Shown in pieces: positions 1 to 8,729 of a stretch of 32,600 bases of DNA; the stretch's first letter is position 1; every line of letters starts with the position of its first letter. The notes beneath the pieces were generated by a model. That model was given only the letters and a program-made list of their open reading frames with translations, was not told where the DNA came from and did not search any database. The position numbers and the translations under genes were made by a program. The DNA comes from Ectothiorhodospiraceae bacterium. GTDB lineage: Bacteria; Pseudomonadota; Gammaproteobacteria; SZUA-152. The stretch spans positions 1 to 32,600 of the forward strand of contig NVUB02000125.1 of NCBI GenBank assembly GCA_002401775.2, given 5' to 3'.

Positions 1-265
1 TACAAGCTCATGGCTTAAGGTCAGGACGGCCTTCCCGGATACTTCTTCATCGTACTCGATAATGACAGGTGTTTACCCTGTCTCATAACCTTTTAGTAAC
101 TGACATTGATCGTACAAGGTCAGGTTACGCAGTTACCTGACAATATGCCGTAAGGCATCTAACGCGTAATTATCATCTGAAATTCCAGGTTACTGAAAAA
201 TGATCGTACAAGGTCAGGTTGCCGAAGCCATTTGAGATTTTTTCTCAATCTAACTTCCGCTTCCA
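1..265. other. Accessory spacer with decayed fragments and a direct repeat
   Basis: No intact gene is visible. A near-exact 20-bp direct repeat starting TGATCGTACAAGG lies at 107-126 and 201-220, and a shorter related piece (AAGGTCAGG) lies near 17-25. On the minus strand positions 75 to 1 are open and read like protein (TPVIIEYDEEVSGK...), but no start codon follows the upstream stop. This may be the remnant of a gene continuing off the left edge. It may also be chance. Confidence 0.3.
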
Positions 266-395
266 CTGTTGTGCAGTTTAGTGTGCGGTTTGCGTATTAT
301 TACGCCGCTCTGGTGATAGCGGTTTGATCGAAAGTAATGCGGTTTCCTGATACAGCCAATGCCTAATGCAATTGAATTTCAGATTTTTTTATACG
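266..395. repeat. Duplicated copy of the kinase-toxin intergenic region
   Basis: This stretch matches 2682-2826 with a few substitutions and one internal deletion of about 17 bp. The copied source covers the last codons of the histidine kinase gene (KKPEIQLQ-stop) and the region upstream of the 434-aa toxin-like gene. Both copies have the same orientation. The copy therefore marks a former kinase/toxin junction rather than a random intergenic repeat. Confidence 0.8.
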
Positions 396-396
396 G

Positions 397-605
397 CCAC
401 TTCGCCGCTGACCATGATGCGAATCAAGGCGGCGAGACGCTGTGGATGTTGTGTGCCGCCGATCGGCCATTTCAGGACGATGGCATCCAGGACGCTGACG
501 AGCAATCCCTTGTTGAGGGGGCGTTGAGGCCTTGTTGTTGAGTCAGTTGTTGAATAAAGTGCGTGGCTTGCTCGGGGTCGTTTTTAAAGAAGCGCGTTTT
601 CTGGT
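397..605 (-). pseudogene. Broken duplicate of the middle of the toxin-like gene
   Basis: The minus strand aligns with 2071-2270, which encodes about residues 134-200 of the 434-aa toxin-like protein. Motifs such as RFFKNDPEQAT and the WPIGGTQHPQR region are still recognisable. An inserted stretch around 505-530 and a 1-nt indel near 597 break the reading frame, and a stop follows GEVAV at the left end. It has no start, no C-terminal effector domain and no immunity partner, so it is an orphan remnant. It abuts the copied upstream region at 266-395 in the order expected at the junction of a tandem duplication. Confidence 0.75.
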
Positions 606-677
606 TCCCGCAGTCCTCCCAGAGAACTCACACCAAACATAGGGTTTACAGGTAATTTATGCTTTCACTACCGTAGC

Positions 678-701
678 ATTCCCACGCGGGAGCGTGGGAA
701 T
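678..701. repeat. REP-like palindrome downstream of the immunity-like gene
   Basis: A perfect 10-bp stem (ATTCCCACGC / GCGTGGGAAT) encloses a 4-nt loop (GGGA). It begins 11 bp past the stop of the minus-strand gene at 712. It belongs to the same palindrome family as the repeats at 23741 and 24268. There is no T-run, so it looks more like a REP element than a classic terminator, though it may protect the 3' end of the mRNA. Confidence 0.7.
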
Positions 702-711
702 AAGATATGAC

Positions 712-1362
712 CTACAAACGTCGAGTGTCTCTGTCTGCGTCCTCAACCGTTAACCAACTGTCGGGACGGACACCGTTGAAGATGAGATCCGAAACCGTAA
801 AAAAATAATCTTTTCCGTTGGGAATGTCTCGAATGGATCGTTCTGCCTTAATAAAATTAGGGTACCTGGGCTTATAAGCCCCTAACGGCGGTTCTATTTT
901 CCCCTCGTCCAAAAGCTGTTTGATTTCTTTCAGGTCTGGAATCAAGCCCTGCTCATATTGAGACAGTGGCCGGGGGGCCGTTTCCAGTACTGTGATCAGG
1001 GCATCGATGCTGCGCAGCGCATAGGGAGTATAAATATAAGGAGGCTTCATCAGCAGTTGGCCTTTATAGGCTAATCGAATGATTCGTTGCATCATGGTTT
1101 CTACACGTCGAATTTCATCCTTGGTGCTGGTCGCTGTAAAGAGTTCGCCATTGGTGTAGATATACAGTAACGACCCCAGTTTCCCTTCTTTTACTGGCAA
1201 AGGCAGATCATGGTTTTCAGCCCGTTCCTTAAGCCACTGGCATTGCGTGATCATACGCCCTTCAGCGGTGTTGTCTGTCTGCTTAAAGGGTTTTAACGGC
1301 CCTTCCAGTAACAGTGTGCAATTTTCTATAAGGTCGAGTCGTTGTTCTTCTGTATTAGGCAT
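712..1362 (-). CDS. Hypothetical protein, candidate immunity protein
   Basis: This is a 216-aa soluble protein with no signal peptide, no membrane segment and no family I recognise. It starts 3 nt after the stop of the 434-aa toxin-like gene, so the two are almost certainly co-transcribed and translationally coupled. Composition is charged and mostly helical-looking in the N-terminal half, with a Pro/Tyr-rich stretch (KPPYIYTPYALR) near residues 108-120. The assignment as immunity protein rests only on context: a small cytoplasmic protein directly downstream of a modular protein with a toxin-like C-terminus. It could also be a chaperone or an unrelated accessory protein. Confidence 0.5.
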   Translation of the reverse strand: MPNTEEQRLDLIENCTLLLEGPLKPFKQTDNTAEGRMITQCQWLKERAENHDLPLPVKEGKLGSLLYIYTNGELFTATSTKDEIRRVETMMQRIIRLAYKGQLLMKPPYIYTPYALRSIDALITVLETAPRPLSQYEQGLIPDLKEIKQLLDEGKIEPPLGAYKPRYPNFIKAERSIRDIPNGKDYFFTVSDLIFNGVRPDSWLTVEDADRDTRRL

Positions 1363-1365
1363 GGT

Positions 1366-2670
1366 TTATTTTCCAAGTAATTTGAGGGCAGAAGGGTCAA
1401 GGGTAGTCTGACGGCCGCCACCGCCCATGATTTTACCCAATGTGCCTGTGGTATATCCATCGGGTGCATCGTATCGCAGCAGTTCCGTGGCTTTACCAAT
1501 GGTGGACTGAATGCCGGTAGTGGGTTTTGTCACTTTCATGGCATCAATGGTACTGGCACTGTTGAAACACGGTAACGCAAGATAGTCCTTAACACCCTCT
1601 TTGTCCCAGTGGCCTTGCCTGAAATATTTTTCCTGCACCTCGTTCATGCCCGTCTCATCCAGCAGGTAAGCGGAATTGTCCAGGTTTCGGGCACGGCCTG
1701 CGGTGTTGAAGCCGTACAGTTTGTCGCCCGCCTGGTAGGGGGTTTCTGTAAAATTATCGCCGGATTTAAGGACTTGTTCGACTTTATCTTTATCCCAGCC
1801 TTGCTCATCAAGTGCTTCTGCCGCCACCTCATCCTCTGGCGATAAAGTACGCATATCCACCTGCCGGGTGGTTTTAAAAGAGTCTGCCGAAGTTTGAAAA
1901 TCCGGTGTAAGCGCGGCCTGATTATGCAGACCCGAGTGTGGATTTTCCTTAGGTACATAACCCGGTTCTTCATGTGGCCCCAGGGTCGCCGGTTTGGGCT
2001 CGATGATCTCTTCGGACAGGGCCATGTTCGAGGATGTGGGCACGGCCATAGGGGCCCGATCAATAACAACGGCCACTTCACCGCTGACCATGATGCGAAT
2101 CAACGCGGCGATACGCTGCGGATGTTGTGTGCCGCCGATCGGCCATTTCAGGACGATGGCATTCAGGATACTGACGAGCGGTCCCTCATTGAGGGCTTGT
2201 TGTTGGGTGAGCACTTGAATGAATTGCGTGGCTTGCTCGGGGTCGTTTTTAAAGAATCGCGTTTCACCCGGTTCATGTACCAGTAACGCGGTGGTGGGGA
2301 TGAAATGGTAGTGTACGCCTTGCGTACCATCGATGATCGGGTAGTGGTTTTTTTCATTTTGACGTCTGTAGTGTCTATTGAGGTGAGTGAGTCGGTATAC
2401 CCTGATCGTCCCGCGCCGGAGTATGGCGGTAATAGCGTCCCAGCAATCATGCAGTGTGAAATGTCGATTCATGGATGTTTCACTGGCAAGGTGCAGTATG
2501 CGCAACCAGCCCTGGTGGTCGACCCTGAGCCTTGAGACAAATTGCCGAGTGTAGACATCATCCGAAAAATACTCCGGTTCTATGGGGGCGCGTGTGAGTG
2601 CCTCATGCTGCAAGTACAACCGGAAGTGGTTGCTGAGGTCATCCTGAACAATGATGTTGTGTGATCGCAT
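1366..2670 (-). CDS. Modular polymorphic-toxin-like protein
   Basis: This 434-aa protein has no signal peptide or membrane segment. An N-terminal domain (about 1-205, with conserved-looking WLRILHLASETSMNR and CWDAITAILRRGTIRVYRL stretches) is followed by a Pro/Ser/Glu-rich linker (about 206-300) and a compact C-terminal domain (about 305-434). The C-terminal domain contains GDKLYGFN at residue 315, LALP, a V.KP..GI pattern and MGGGGRQ at residues 415-421. That last arrangement weakly recalls TNT-like NAD-glycohydrolase or ADP-ribosyltransferase-fold toxins (inference only). The modular build, the tightly coupled downstream gene and the orphan duplicate at 397-605 all fit a polymorphic toxin. 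The delivery route is unknown, since no secretion genes are in view. Confidence 0.5.
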   Translation of the reverse strand: MRSHNIIVQDDLSNHFRLYLQHEALTRAPIEPEYFSDDVYTRQFVSRLRVDHQGWLRILHLASETSMNRHFTLHDCWDAITAILRRGTIRVYRLTHLNRHYRRQNEKNHYPIIDGTQGVHYHFIPTTALLVHEPGETRFFKNDPEQATQFIQVLTQQQALNEGPLVSILNAIVLKWPIGGTQHPQRIAALIRIMVSGEVAVVIDRAPMAVPTSSNMALSEEIIEPKPATLGPHEEPGYVPKENPHSGLHNQAALTPDFQTSADSFKTTRQVDMRTLSPEDEVAAEALDEQGWDKDKVEQVLKSGDNFTETPYQAGDKLYGFNTAGRARNLDNSAYLLDETGMNEVQEKYFRQGHWDKEGVKDYLALPCFNSASTIDAMKVTKPTTGIQSTIGKATELLRYDAPDGYTTGTLGKIMGGGGRQTTLDPSALKLLGK

Positions 2671-2681
2671 AAGCGTCCCTG

Positions 2682-2826
2682 TTGTGCGGTGTAGTGTGCG
2701 GTTTGTTGGCAGCTTATTGTACGGTTTGCGTATTATTATGCCGCTCTGGTGTAGCGGTTTGATCGAAAGTAACGCGGCTTCCTAAATACAGCCAATGCCT
2801 ACTGCAATTGAATTTCAGGTTTTTTT
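2682..2826. repeat. Source copy of the duplicated upstream region
   Basis: This segment is repeated at 266-395. It spans the 3' end of the histidine kinase gene (2799-2826) and most of the leader of the toxin-like gene. The near-repeat of GTGTGCGGTTTG / GTACGGTTTGCG inside it (about 2694-2730) accounts for the length difference from the other copy. Confidence 0.75.
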
Positions 2827-4439
2827 ATCGTGTCTGAAATTTTTATTGTTGTAGAAACAGCGGCATTTTCTGTCAAAACTTTGGGCAGTAACATCGTAAA
2901 TACAGTCCCCTCATTTTTGACGCTTGAGACAGAAATATCCCCTCCAATCATTTCACAAAAACGATGGCTTATGGCAAGCCCGAGACCTGTCCCTCCATAT
3001 TCCCGCGTCGTAGAAGAATCCGCCTGGGCAAACTCAACAAATAAATTATTGACCTGATGCTGTGTCATCCCTATTCCTTGATCTGTCACACAAAAACTGA
3101 TTAATTCAGCTCCCTGCATTTCCAATGAACGGATGACGAGTGATATCTCACCATTTTTGGTAAATTTACACGCATTACTGAGTAAATTTAACAAGCACTG
3201 ATAAATTTTCTGTTCATCTGAAAGCATTGAACCTACACCTTCAGGGCAACTAATATGAAGTTTGTTATTATTTTTCTTTGCCAGTGGTTCAATAACCGTT
3301 CGCACCGAGGTTAACATTGTGTCAATAGAAAATTCATGCAGATACAACTCCATTTTCCCTGCTTCGATTTTTGAAATATCCAGGATGTCGCTAATCAAAC
3401 CCAACAAATGAACGCCAGCAGTATTCACTTTTTGCAAATCACTATAAATAGTGTCATTGTTTCGTCCAACCATATCTTCCATTAACATTTCGCTATAACC
3501 GATAATCGCATTCAACGGCGTGCGTAATTCATGGCTCATATTGGCTAAAAACCGACTTTTTGTAATATTAGCTTCAATCGCTGCATCCCGGGCTTCTGCA
3601 AGTTCTATGGTTCGTTCATTAACCCGCATTTCAAGTGTCGAATTCTGGTTACGTAACTCGGTATCTCTTTCCTTTATGGCGCTGAGCATTTGATTAAAAG
3701 CGTGCGCCATCAAACGAATTTCCTTGGGCCCATTCTCTTCTGCATACACGTCTTCAAAGCCCTGCTCAGTATCGTACTTATACATGCTCGCCGATAATTT
3801 ATTCAGCGGTTTTGTTATTCGTTTTGCGATAACCCGCATAACAATCAGTAAGATGGTCGCTAACGCGACAAAAATCACGCTATTCACATAAAAGTTACTG
3901 GCTATTGTTTGAAAAAGCGTTCTTTTACTTAACACCACATCCGCATAACCCAGCAGTTCGGGTTCTGTGTTTGATTGTTGAACGACAAACTCATCATCGT
4001 GTTCACTGTGGGAAAACACCGGTGCCCTGAATCGCCAATATTGCTTATTCTCAGCAATCAGTACACTGGCACCAACAGGCTTTGGAATCACTAACACCGT
4101 CGGGTTAAGAGTATCCCCCTCATGCAGGATAAGTTTTAGCGACGCATCATAAAGATAAACAGTTAATACATCCGGAAATGCCAGGGCACCATTCGCGGCA
4201 TCTTTCGCATTCGCCCCCTCCCCGTATAACAGCGCCAGCATACTTTGCCTGGCAAAATTTTCGGTAATCTGGTGCCCTTGCTTGATCAAAAATCGCTCTG
4301 TGCGATTACTGGCAAACCACGATATTGCTATTGTGGCAACAATAATGAGAGTCAGTATCCCGACAATAAACGAAACCGTTATCTGACGAAGAAAACCAGA
4401 ATCATGAACCATCAATAATTTTTTGCTGATGAATTTCAT
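2799..4439 (-). CDS. Membrane sensor histidine kinase
   Basis: This 546-aa protein has two membrane segments (about 20-42 and 185-205) framing a periplasmic sensor region of about 140 aa. A HAMP linker (RITKPLNKLSASM) and a coiled-coil stretch (about 255-290) follow. The HisKA phosphoacceptor is H303 in MSHELRTPLN. The ATPase domain has an N box (LLSNACKF), a G1 box (DQGIGM) and a G2 box (GTGLGLAIS). There is no receiver domain, and no response regulator is encoded in the window, so its partner must lie elsewhere. It overlaps the upstream binding-protein gene by 4 nt (ATGA), so the binding protein probably delivers the signal to this kinase. The divergent TonB-dependent receptor is a likely target of the regulation. 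Confidence 0.93.
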   Translation of the reverse strand: MKFISKKLLMVHDSGFLRQITVSFIVGILTLIIVATIAISWFASNRTERFLIKQGHQITENFARQSMLALLYGEGANAKDAANGALAFPDVLTVYLYDASLKLILHEGDTLNPTVLVIPKPVGASVLIAENKQYWRFRAPVFSHSEHDDEFVVQQSNTEPELLGYADVVLSKRTLFQTIASNFYVNSVIFVALATILLIVMRVIAKRITKPLNKLSASMYKYDTEQGFEDVYAEENGPKEIRLMAHAFNQMLSAIKERDTELRNQNSTLEMRVNERTIELAEARDAAIEANITKSRFLANMSHELRTPLNAIIGYSEMLMEDMVGRNNDTIYSDLQKVNTAGVHLLGLISDILDISKIEAGKMELYLHEFSIDTMLTSVRTVIEPLAKKNNNKLHISCPEGVGSMLSDEQKIYQCLLNLLSNACKFTKNGEISLVIRSLEMQGAELISFCVTDQGIGMTQHQVNNLFVEFAQADSSTTREYGGTGLGLAISHRFCEMIGGDISVSSVKNEGTVFTMLLPKVLTENAAVSTTIKISDTIKKPEIQLQ

Positions 4440-5413
4440 TTTCGGGGAAAAACTAAATTAATTGTTTTTTGCACATCATTCGAAAGATGAAGGCCGATAT
4501 GGTTTGCCGTACGCATATTAACGGCACTCAGCGTATTGAAAAGTGGAGTAATGACATTAGGTTTTTTCTTCGGATGCTTCAATCTCTCCATGGCTAAACG
4601 CGCAAGGCTTATTCCTAATGCTCTATTATCCGGGTACAGTGAAAACAAAACACCACGTGGCACATGGCCAGGATTACTGGAAAACACAACAATCTGCTTA
4701 TCCCAGGATTTTTTCAGAATCATCGGTAATACCGCCTTTTCGCCAACGATATTCAGGTCCTGCAATAACCAGATAGCATCACCCCGGTTGGCATTATTTA
4801 ATATTCTGCGATGTATTCGCGCAGAGTCCCTCACACCATCAACAGCAAACACCGACAGTTTAAGCCCCAATTTCATCGCGGCAGGCTGAGCAACATCAAC
4901 CAGCCATTGATATCGGGCAGGATTATAGACGACGAAAACCCGCTTTGTGGCGGGAGACAACCGTCTCAACATTTCAAACAAGTGTTTGGGGTCAGGCGTT
5001 AAACTTATTCCCGGTGATTGATCAAGAATCGTGTCGGTTACATATAAAACCCCGCCAAACACAGAAGGTGCGGTATCAATACCGACAATACGTTCTACTC
5101 CCCTACGCCCCAGCGCAATAACAACGTCAAGTTGTTGACGCAACATCCATTCTGATATGACGGGCATCTCATTTTCTTCCGTCGTATTTTTTATCGTGTA
5201 TTTTGCAACTTCCGTATCCGACGCTTCAGAAATACCGTCAATAATACGTTCAAATACAGAATGATAAGGTTTCTGTAACAGAGGATAAATAACACCAATT
5301 CGGCTATCCTCAGCGTAACATACGGTGCTCAACGCAAGAAAAACGAAAATACTGCACAACCAATGGCTAATTAAGCAAGATCGAAGCCCCCCGAGCCTTA
5401 TTCCACAATCCAT
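4436..5413 (-). CDS. Periplasmic ABC-type substrate-binding protein
   Basis: This 325-aa protein has a signal peptide (about residues 10-34, cleavage likely after CYA). The body has the two-lobe layout of the ABC_sub_bind family (TrpX-like): RIGVIYPLLQKPYHSVF at the start, VVIALGRRGVERI, and RVFVVYNPARY in the middle. No ABC permease or ATPase is adjacent. Instead it overlaps a histidine kinase by 4 nt and is divergent from a TonB-dependent receptor. This suggests a sensory rather than a transport role: binding a ligand in the periplasm and presenting it to the kinase. The ligand cannot be deduced from the sequence. Confidence 0.8.
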   Translation of the reverse strand: MDCGIRLGGLRSCLISHWLCSIFVFLALSTVCYAEDSRIGVIYPLLQKPYHSVFERIIDGISEASDTEVAKYTIKNTTEENEMPVISEWMLRQQLDVVIALGRRGVERIVGIDTAPSVFGGVLYVTDTILDQSPGISLTPDPKHLFEMLRRLSPATKRVFVVYNPARYQWLVDVAQPAAMKLGLKLSVFAVDGVRDSARIHRRILNNANRGDAIWLLQDLNIVGEKAVLPMILKKSWDKQIVVFSSNPGHVPRGVLFSLYPDNRALGISLARLAMERLKHPKKKPNVITPLFNTLSAVNMRTANHIGLHLSNDVQKTINLVFPRK

Positions 5414-5541
5414 AAATTTGTAATGCTCGATAAATGATTAATAACGTAAACACATAAACAATTAGTTACCACAAAAATAGCGACCACAAATAATTACCGC
5501 AAATAGCCAGCAATGAAATAATAGACTTTAGCGTCATTTAT
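5414..5541. promoter_or_regulatory. Divergent intergenic region with three ACCRCAAA repeats
   Basis: The AT-rich spacer between the binding-protein/kinase pair (minus) and the TonB receptor gene (plus) must hold both promoters. Three near-identical direct repeats occur at 5468-5475 (ACCACAAA), 5483-5490 (ACCACAAA) and 5496-5503 (ACCGCAAA), 13-15 bp apart. That spacing is compatible with a regulator binding tandem sites. No clear -35/-10 pair could be assigned. Confidence 0.35.
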
Positions 5542-7776
5542 ATGTACATATTGAAGTTTGATAGTACCATGTCGCTAGTTATCGCCGTGGTCAAGTCTTT
5601 TTTACGAGAAATTATAGCTGTGTACATACCCTTTAAATACACCTCAAGACTCGTTCCGGCAATACTCGTCCCAACAATGTTGGCAGTATTTTCAGGCTCG
5701 CTGGTCTGCGCCCAGACACTTGATGAAGATATCGCCCTCGCCTTTGATGAACAATTTATCAGCATCGCCACAGGCGGACAAACCGATATTTCCCGTGCGC
5801 CCGCCATTGCCACCGTCATCACCGCGGATGATATTGCCAAGATGGGCGCGCAAAATCTGGATCAGGTGTTGGAATCCGTCCCCGGGTTTCATGTGTCAGC
5901 GTCCTCCATACGCCTGACGCCAATATATTCGATTCGCGGCATTCAGTCCGATGTTGGTCCCCAGGTTCTGATGCTGATCAACGGCGTCCCCATCACACAA
6001 ATGTGGCAAGGGGATCGCGGCCTCCTACCCACGCTGCCCATCGCGGACATTGCGCGTGTGGAAATTCTCCGCGGCCCCGGCTCGGCGGTTTATGGCACAG
6101 ACGCCTTTGCCGGGGTGATTAACATCCTGACAAAATCCGCCGCCACCATTAATGGCACCCATATTACCGCCACGGTGGGCTCGTTTGGCACCCGTTCCAC
6201 CTCAATACTGCACGGCAAGACCTACAACGACATCAGCGTGTCATTCTCGGCGCAGTATACGGGCACTGACGGGGATAACGGGCGCATTATCGAGGAAGAT
6301 GCCCAGACCTACTGGGACAATTTAACTGGGACATCGGTCTCAACGGCCCCCGGCCCTTTGAACACCCGGTCAAAACGACTCGATACTCGAATCGGCTTAA
6401 CCTGGAACAACTTACAGTTACACGTCTGGAATTTACAGCATACGGATCTCGCTGCCGGCCCCGGCCTTGCGCAGGCGCTGGACAGCAGTAGTAAAGGCGA
6501 TATCAATAACTGGCTTATCGATGCCCAATACCATGATGTCGACTTTGGGAAAAATATCGAAGTAGACACCCGCATCAGCTTTATGGATATTGCCACCTCG
6601 TCAGCGCAAACGCTTTTTCCGCGCAATGCCACACTGCCCATTGGCAGTGACGGCAATGTCAATCCGATCACACCCGCAGGGCTGGTGACCTTTACCGACG
6701 GCATGATAGGCAACCCGGAAATATACGAACAGCACACACGCGCCGACGCCGCCTTGTTATGGCATGGGCTTGATGACCAGAAATGGCGATTCGCCTTGGG
6801 TTATTTTTCGGCAAGCCTGCAAGGGAAAGAAACCAAGAACTTCGGGCCGGGGGTTCTCAATGGCACCGAAGGCAGCGTCGACGGCACCCTGACGGACGTT
6901 ACCGATACGCCGTTTATCTTTGCCCCGGACCAGGACAGAACGGTCTATTATGTGTCCGTGCAGGACGAATGGTATTTTGCCCCCGATTGGGATCTGACCG
7001 CCGGACTTCGCTACGACCAATATTCCGATTTCAAGGAGGTTGTTACCCCGCGCGCCGCCCTGGTCTGGCACCCTGCCTATAACATCAGCACAAAACTGCT
7101 TTATGGTGAGGCCTTTCGGGCGCCGTCTTTTCTGGAACTGTATGCCCAAAACAACCCCGTCAAACTGGGGAACCCTGAACTTAAGGCCGAAACCATAAAA
7201 ACACTAGAACTCGCTATGGATTATCAATACTCATTTACCCAGCGATATACCATGAGCATTTTTGCCTACGAAATAGATGATCAGATAGTGTATACCACTG
7301 TTGATAGCAACGCTCCCCAAGCCAACAATGTTGGCCGACAGGAAGGCCGTGGGTTTGAACTGGAAATGTTCTGGGCCGCCACAAAGTCATTCGACCTTGC
7401 CGCCAATTATGCGTATCACAACGCAAAAGATAAAACCAATAACAGTGATGCCCCGGATTCTCCCCAACAGCAATTATATATCAAGGCAGACTGGCGCATA
7501 CTGGCCAACTGGAATGTGAACCTACAGGCCAATCGTGTATTCCAACGATCCCGCTCGTTTAATGATACACGAAGTAATATTGATGGCTATACAATGGTTG
7601 ACCTTGCCATTGTCGGCACCGAAATAGCGCGCCACTGGGGGGCGACGTTGCGGGTCTCCAATATCTTTAACGCCAATGCTTATGAGCCCAGCCCGGCAGA
7701 GGTCGCACCTTTTATCCCAGGAGATTACCCATTAGCGGGCCGGGCATACACCCTGACGGCACATTATCGCTTTTAA
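5542..7776 (+). CDS. TonB-dependent outer-membrane receptor
   Basis: This is a 744-aa receptor. A signal peptide ends at VCAQ. A short DEQFISIATGG segment typical of one receptor family precedes the plug domain, which has APAIATVITADDI, GFHV..SIRGIQ, LINGVPI and RVEILRGPGSAVYGTDAFAGVINI. A 22-strand barrel follows, ending in an aromatic residue (HYRF), as outer-membrane proteins do. The listed ATG gives an unusually long n-region. An in-frame GTG at 5620 would give a normal signal peptide starting YIPFKYTSRLVP and may be the true start. It is divergent from the binding-protein/kinase pair and 77 bp upstream of the citrate-synthase-like genes. The substrate is unknown; nothing in the sequence separates siderophore, cobalamin or another ligand. 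Confidence 0.93.
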   Translation: MYILKFDSTMSLVIAVVKSFLREIIAVYIPFKYTSRLVPAILVPTMLAVFSGSLVCAQTLDEDIALAFDEQFISIATGGQTDISRAPAIATVITADDIAKMGAQNLDQVLESVPGFHVSASSIRLTPIYSIRGIQSDVGPQVLMLINGVPITQMWQGDRGLLPTLPIADIARVEILRGPGSAVYGTDAFAGVINILTKSAATINGTHITATVGSFGTRSTSILHGKTYNDISVSFSAQYTGTDGDNGRIIEEDAQTYWDNLTGTSVSTAPGPLNTRSKRLDTRIGLTWNNLQLHVWNLQHTDLAAGPGLAQALDSSSKGDINNWLIDAQYHDVDFGKNIEVDTRISFMDIATSSAQTLFPRNATLPIGSDGNVNPITPAGLVTFTDGMIGNPEIYEQHTRADAALLWHGLDDQKWRFALGYFSASLQGKETKNFGPGVLNGTEGSVDGTLTDVTDTPFIFAPDQDRTVYYVSVQDEWYFAPDWDLTAGLRYDQYSDFKEVVTPRAALVWHPAYNISTKLLYGEAFRAPSFLELYAQNNPVKLGNPELKAETIKTLELAMDYQYSFTQRYTMSIFAYEIDDQIVYTTVDSNAPQANNVGRQEGRGFELEMFWAATKSFDLAANYAYHNAKDKTNNSDAPDSPQQQLYIKADWRILANWNVNLQANRVFQRSRSFNDTRSNIDGYTMVDLAIVGTEIARHWGATLRVSNIFNANAYEPSPAEVAPFIPGDYPLAGRAYTLTAHYRF

Positions 7777-7779
7777 CAT

Positions 7780-7818
7780 TTAACATTCAAGGGTTATACT
7801 GCCATTAACGAATGTTAA
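7780..7818. promoter_or_regulatory. Inverted repeat between receptor and citrate-synthase-like gene
   Basis: A perfect 9-bp inverted repeat (TTAACATTC at 7780-7788, GAATGTTAA at 7810-7818) lies 36 bp ahead of the citrate-synthase-like start. No T-run follows, so an operator is more likely than a terminator. Confidence 0.3.
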
Positions 7819-7853
7819 CGGTAACTGTGATAATTTTGCATGGGTAGTTTCGC

Positions 7854-8729
7854 ATGGATGAAAAATACCGGAAGTCAACAATAAAAAGTCGTCAGGAGGT
7901 CTTTACGGATCGCGTGGCGACCCGCATCTGGAATGAAACGCCTTCTGTAAATAATCCCTATATCGCCGAGTCATGCCAATGTCATGGTTATGATCTACAT
8001 GCACTAGCCCACCACAAAAGTTTTTCGGACGTTATTTTTCTTCTGCAAAAGGGAGAGCTGCCCACACCGCCGCAATCCCGGTTATTCGAAACCCTGCTGA
8101 TTTCAATGATAAACCCAGGGCCACGGCACCCGGCCACCCGGGCCGCCATGAATGCGGGTGTTGGCAAAACCAATCCCGCACATATCTTACCTATCTCACT
8201 CTCGGTGATGAGCGGTGAACACCTTGGCGGTGGCGAGGTCACCGCCGCGATGACATTTCTGCGCAAGCACCGCAATACGGTGCCTCAACAAGTCGTCGAT
8301 GATTTGTTAAAGGACAATTTTCGCCCGGATGAGGGTGACTGGCATATCGCCCCCGGGTTTGGCTCACACTATGGTGGTATCGACATTGTCCCCACGCAGA
8401 TTGCAGAGGCTTTGCTCAAACAACCGGGAAAAGGCGCAGCACTTTCCTGGGCCAAAGAATTTGTGACGTCATTGCATCCCCATTCCCTTGGCTGGTTAAC
8501 CACGGGTGTTGCCGCCGCTGCATTTCTGGATTTAGGGTTTCACCCCCGCGCAGGGGCAGGGCTGTTTCAACTGGCAGCCGCCCCAGGGCTGTTAGCCCAC
8601 GGCCTGGAACTGGCCAACAAACCCCGCACCGCCCTGCCCTTTCCTGACGACGAGCATTATTTTTACGAAAAAAAGAAAACAGCCGTAACAAAAGACGAGC
8701 GCAAAAAATATGACGAACAATACCGATAA
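7854..8729 (+). CDS. Citrate-synthase-fold protein (citryl-CoA-lyase-like), paralog 1
   Basis: This 291-aa protein belongs to the citrate synthase superfamily. It shows the classic CHGYDLHALAHHKSFSDVIFL and GELPT segments, then NPGPRHPATRAA and GEHLGGGEVTAA. The length fits the short citryl-CoA-lyase-like members, not full citrate synthase (about 430 aa). At two positions where active enzymes carry catalytic histidines the sequence differs: NPG stands where lyases have DHG, and GFGSHYGGID stands where GFGHP....D is usual. It may therefore be inactive or catalyse a different reaction. It overlaps the next gene by 20 bp, so the two products probably form one complex. Confidence 0.75.
   Translation: MDEKYRKSTIKSRQEVFTDRVATRIWNETPSVNNPYIAESCQCHGYDLHALAHHKSFSDVIFLLQKGELPTPPQSRLFETLLISMINPGPRHPATRAAMNAGVGKTNPAHILPISLSVMSGEHLGGGEVTAAMTFLRKHRNTVPQQVVDDLLKDNFRPDEGDWHIAPGFGSHYGGIDIVPTQIAEALLKQPGKGAALSWAKEFVTSLHPHSLGWLTTGVAAAAFLDLGFHPRAGAGLFQLAAAPGLLAHGLELANKPRTALPFPDDEHYFYEKKKTAVTKDERKKYDEQYR

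Noticed and set aside
107-220. Possible CRISPR array from the repeated TGATCGTACAAGG unit
   Set aside because: There are only two full copies, no further regular spacing and no cas genes.
1609-2535. Plus-strand and other-frame open frames across the toxin-like gene
   Set aside because: They are overlapping shadows with no ribosome-binding sites and no protein-like composition; the minus-strand 434-aa frame explains the region.
712-2670. Assignment of the toxin-like gene to a type VI secretion cluster
   Set aside because: No VgrG, Hcp, PAAR or adaptor gene is in the window, so the delivery route is left open.
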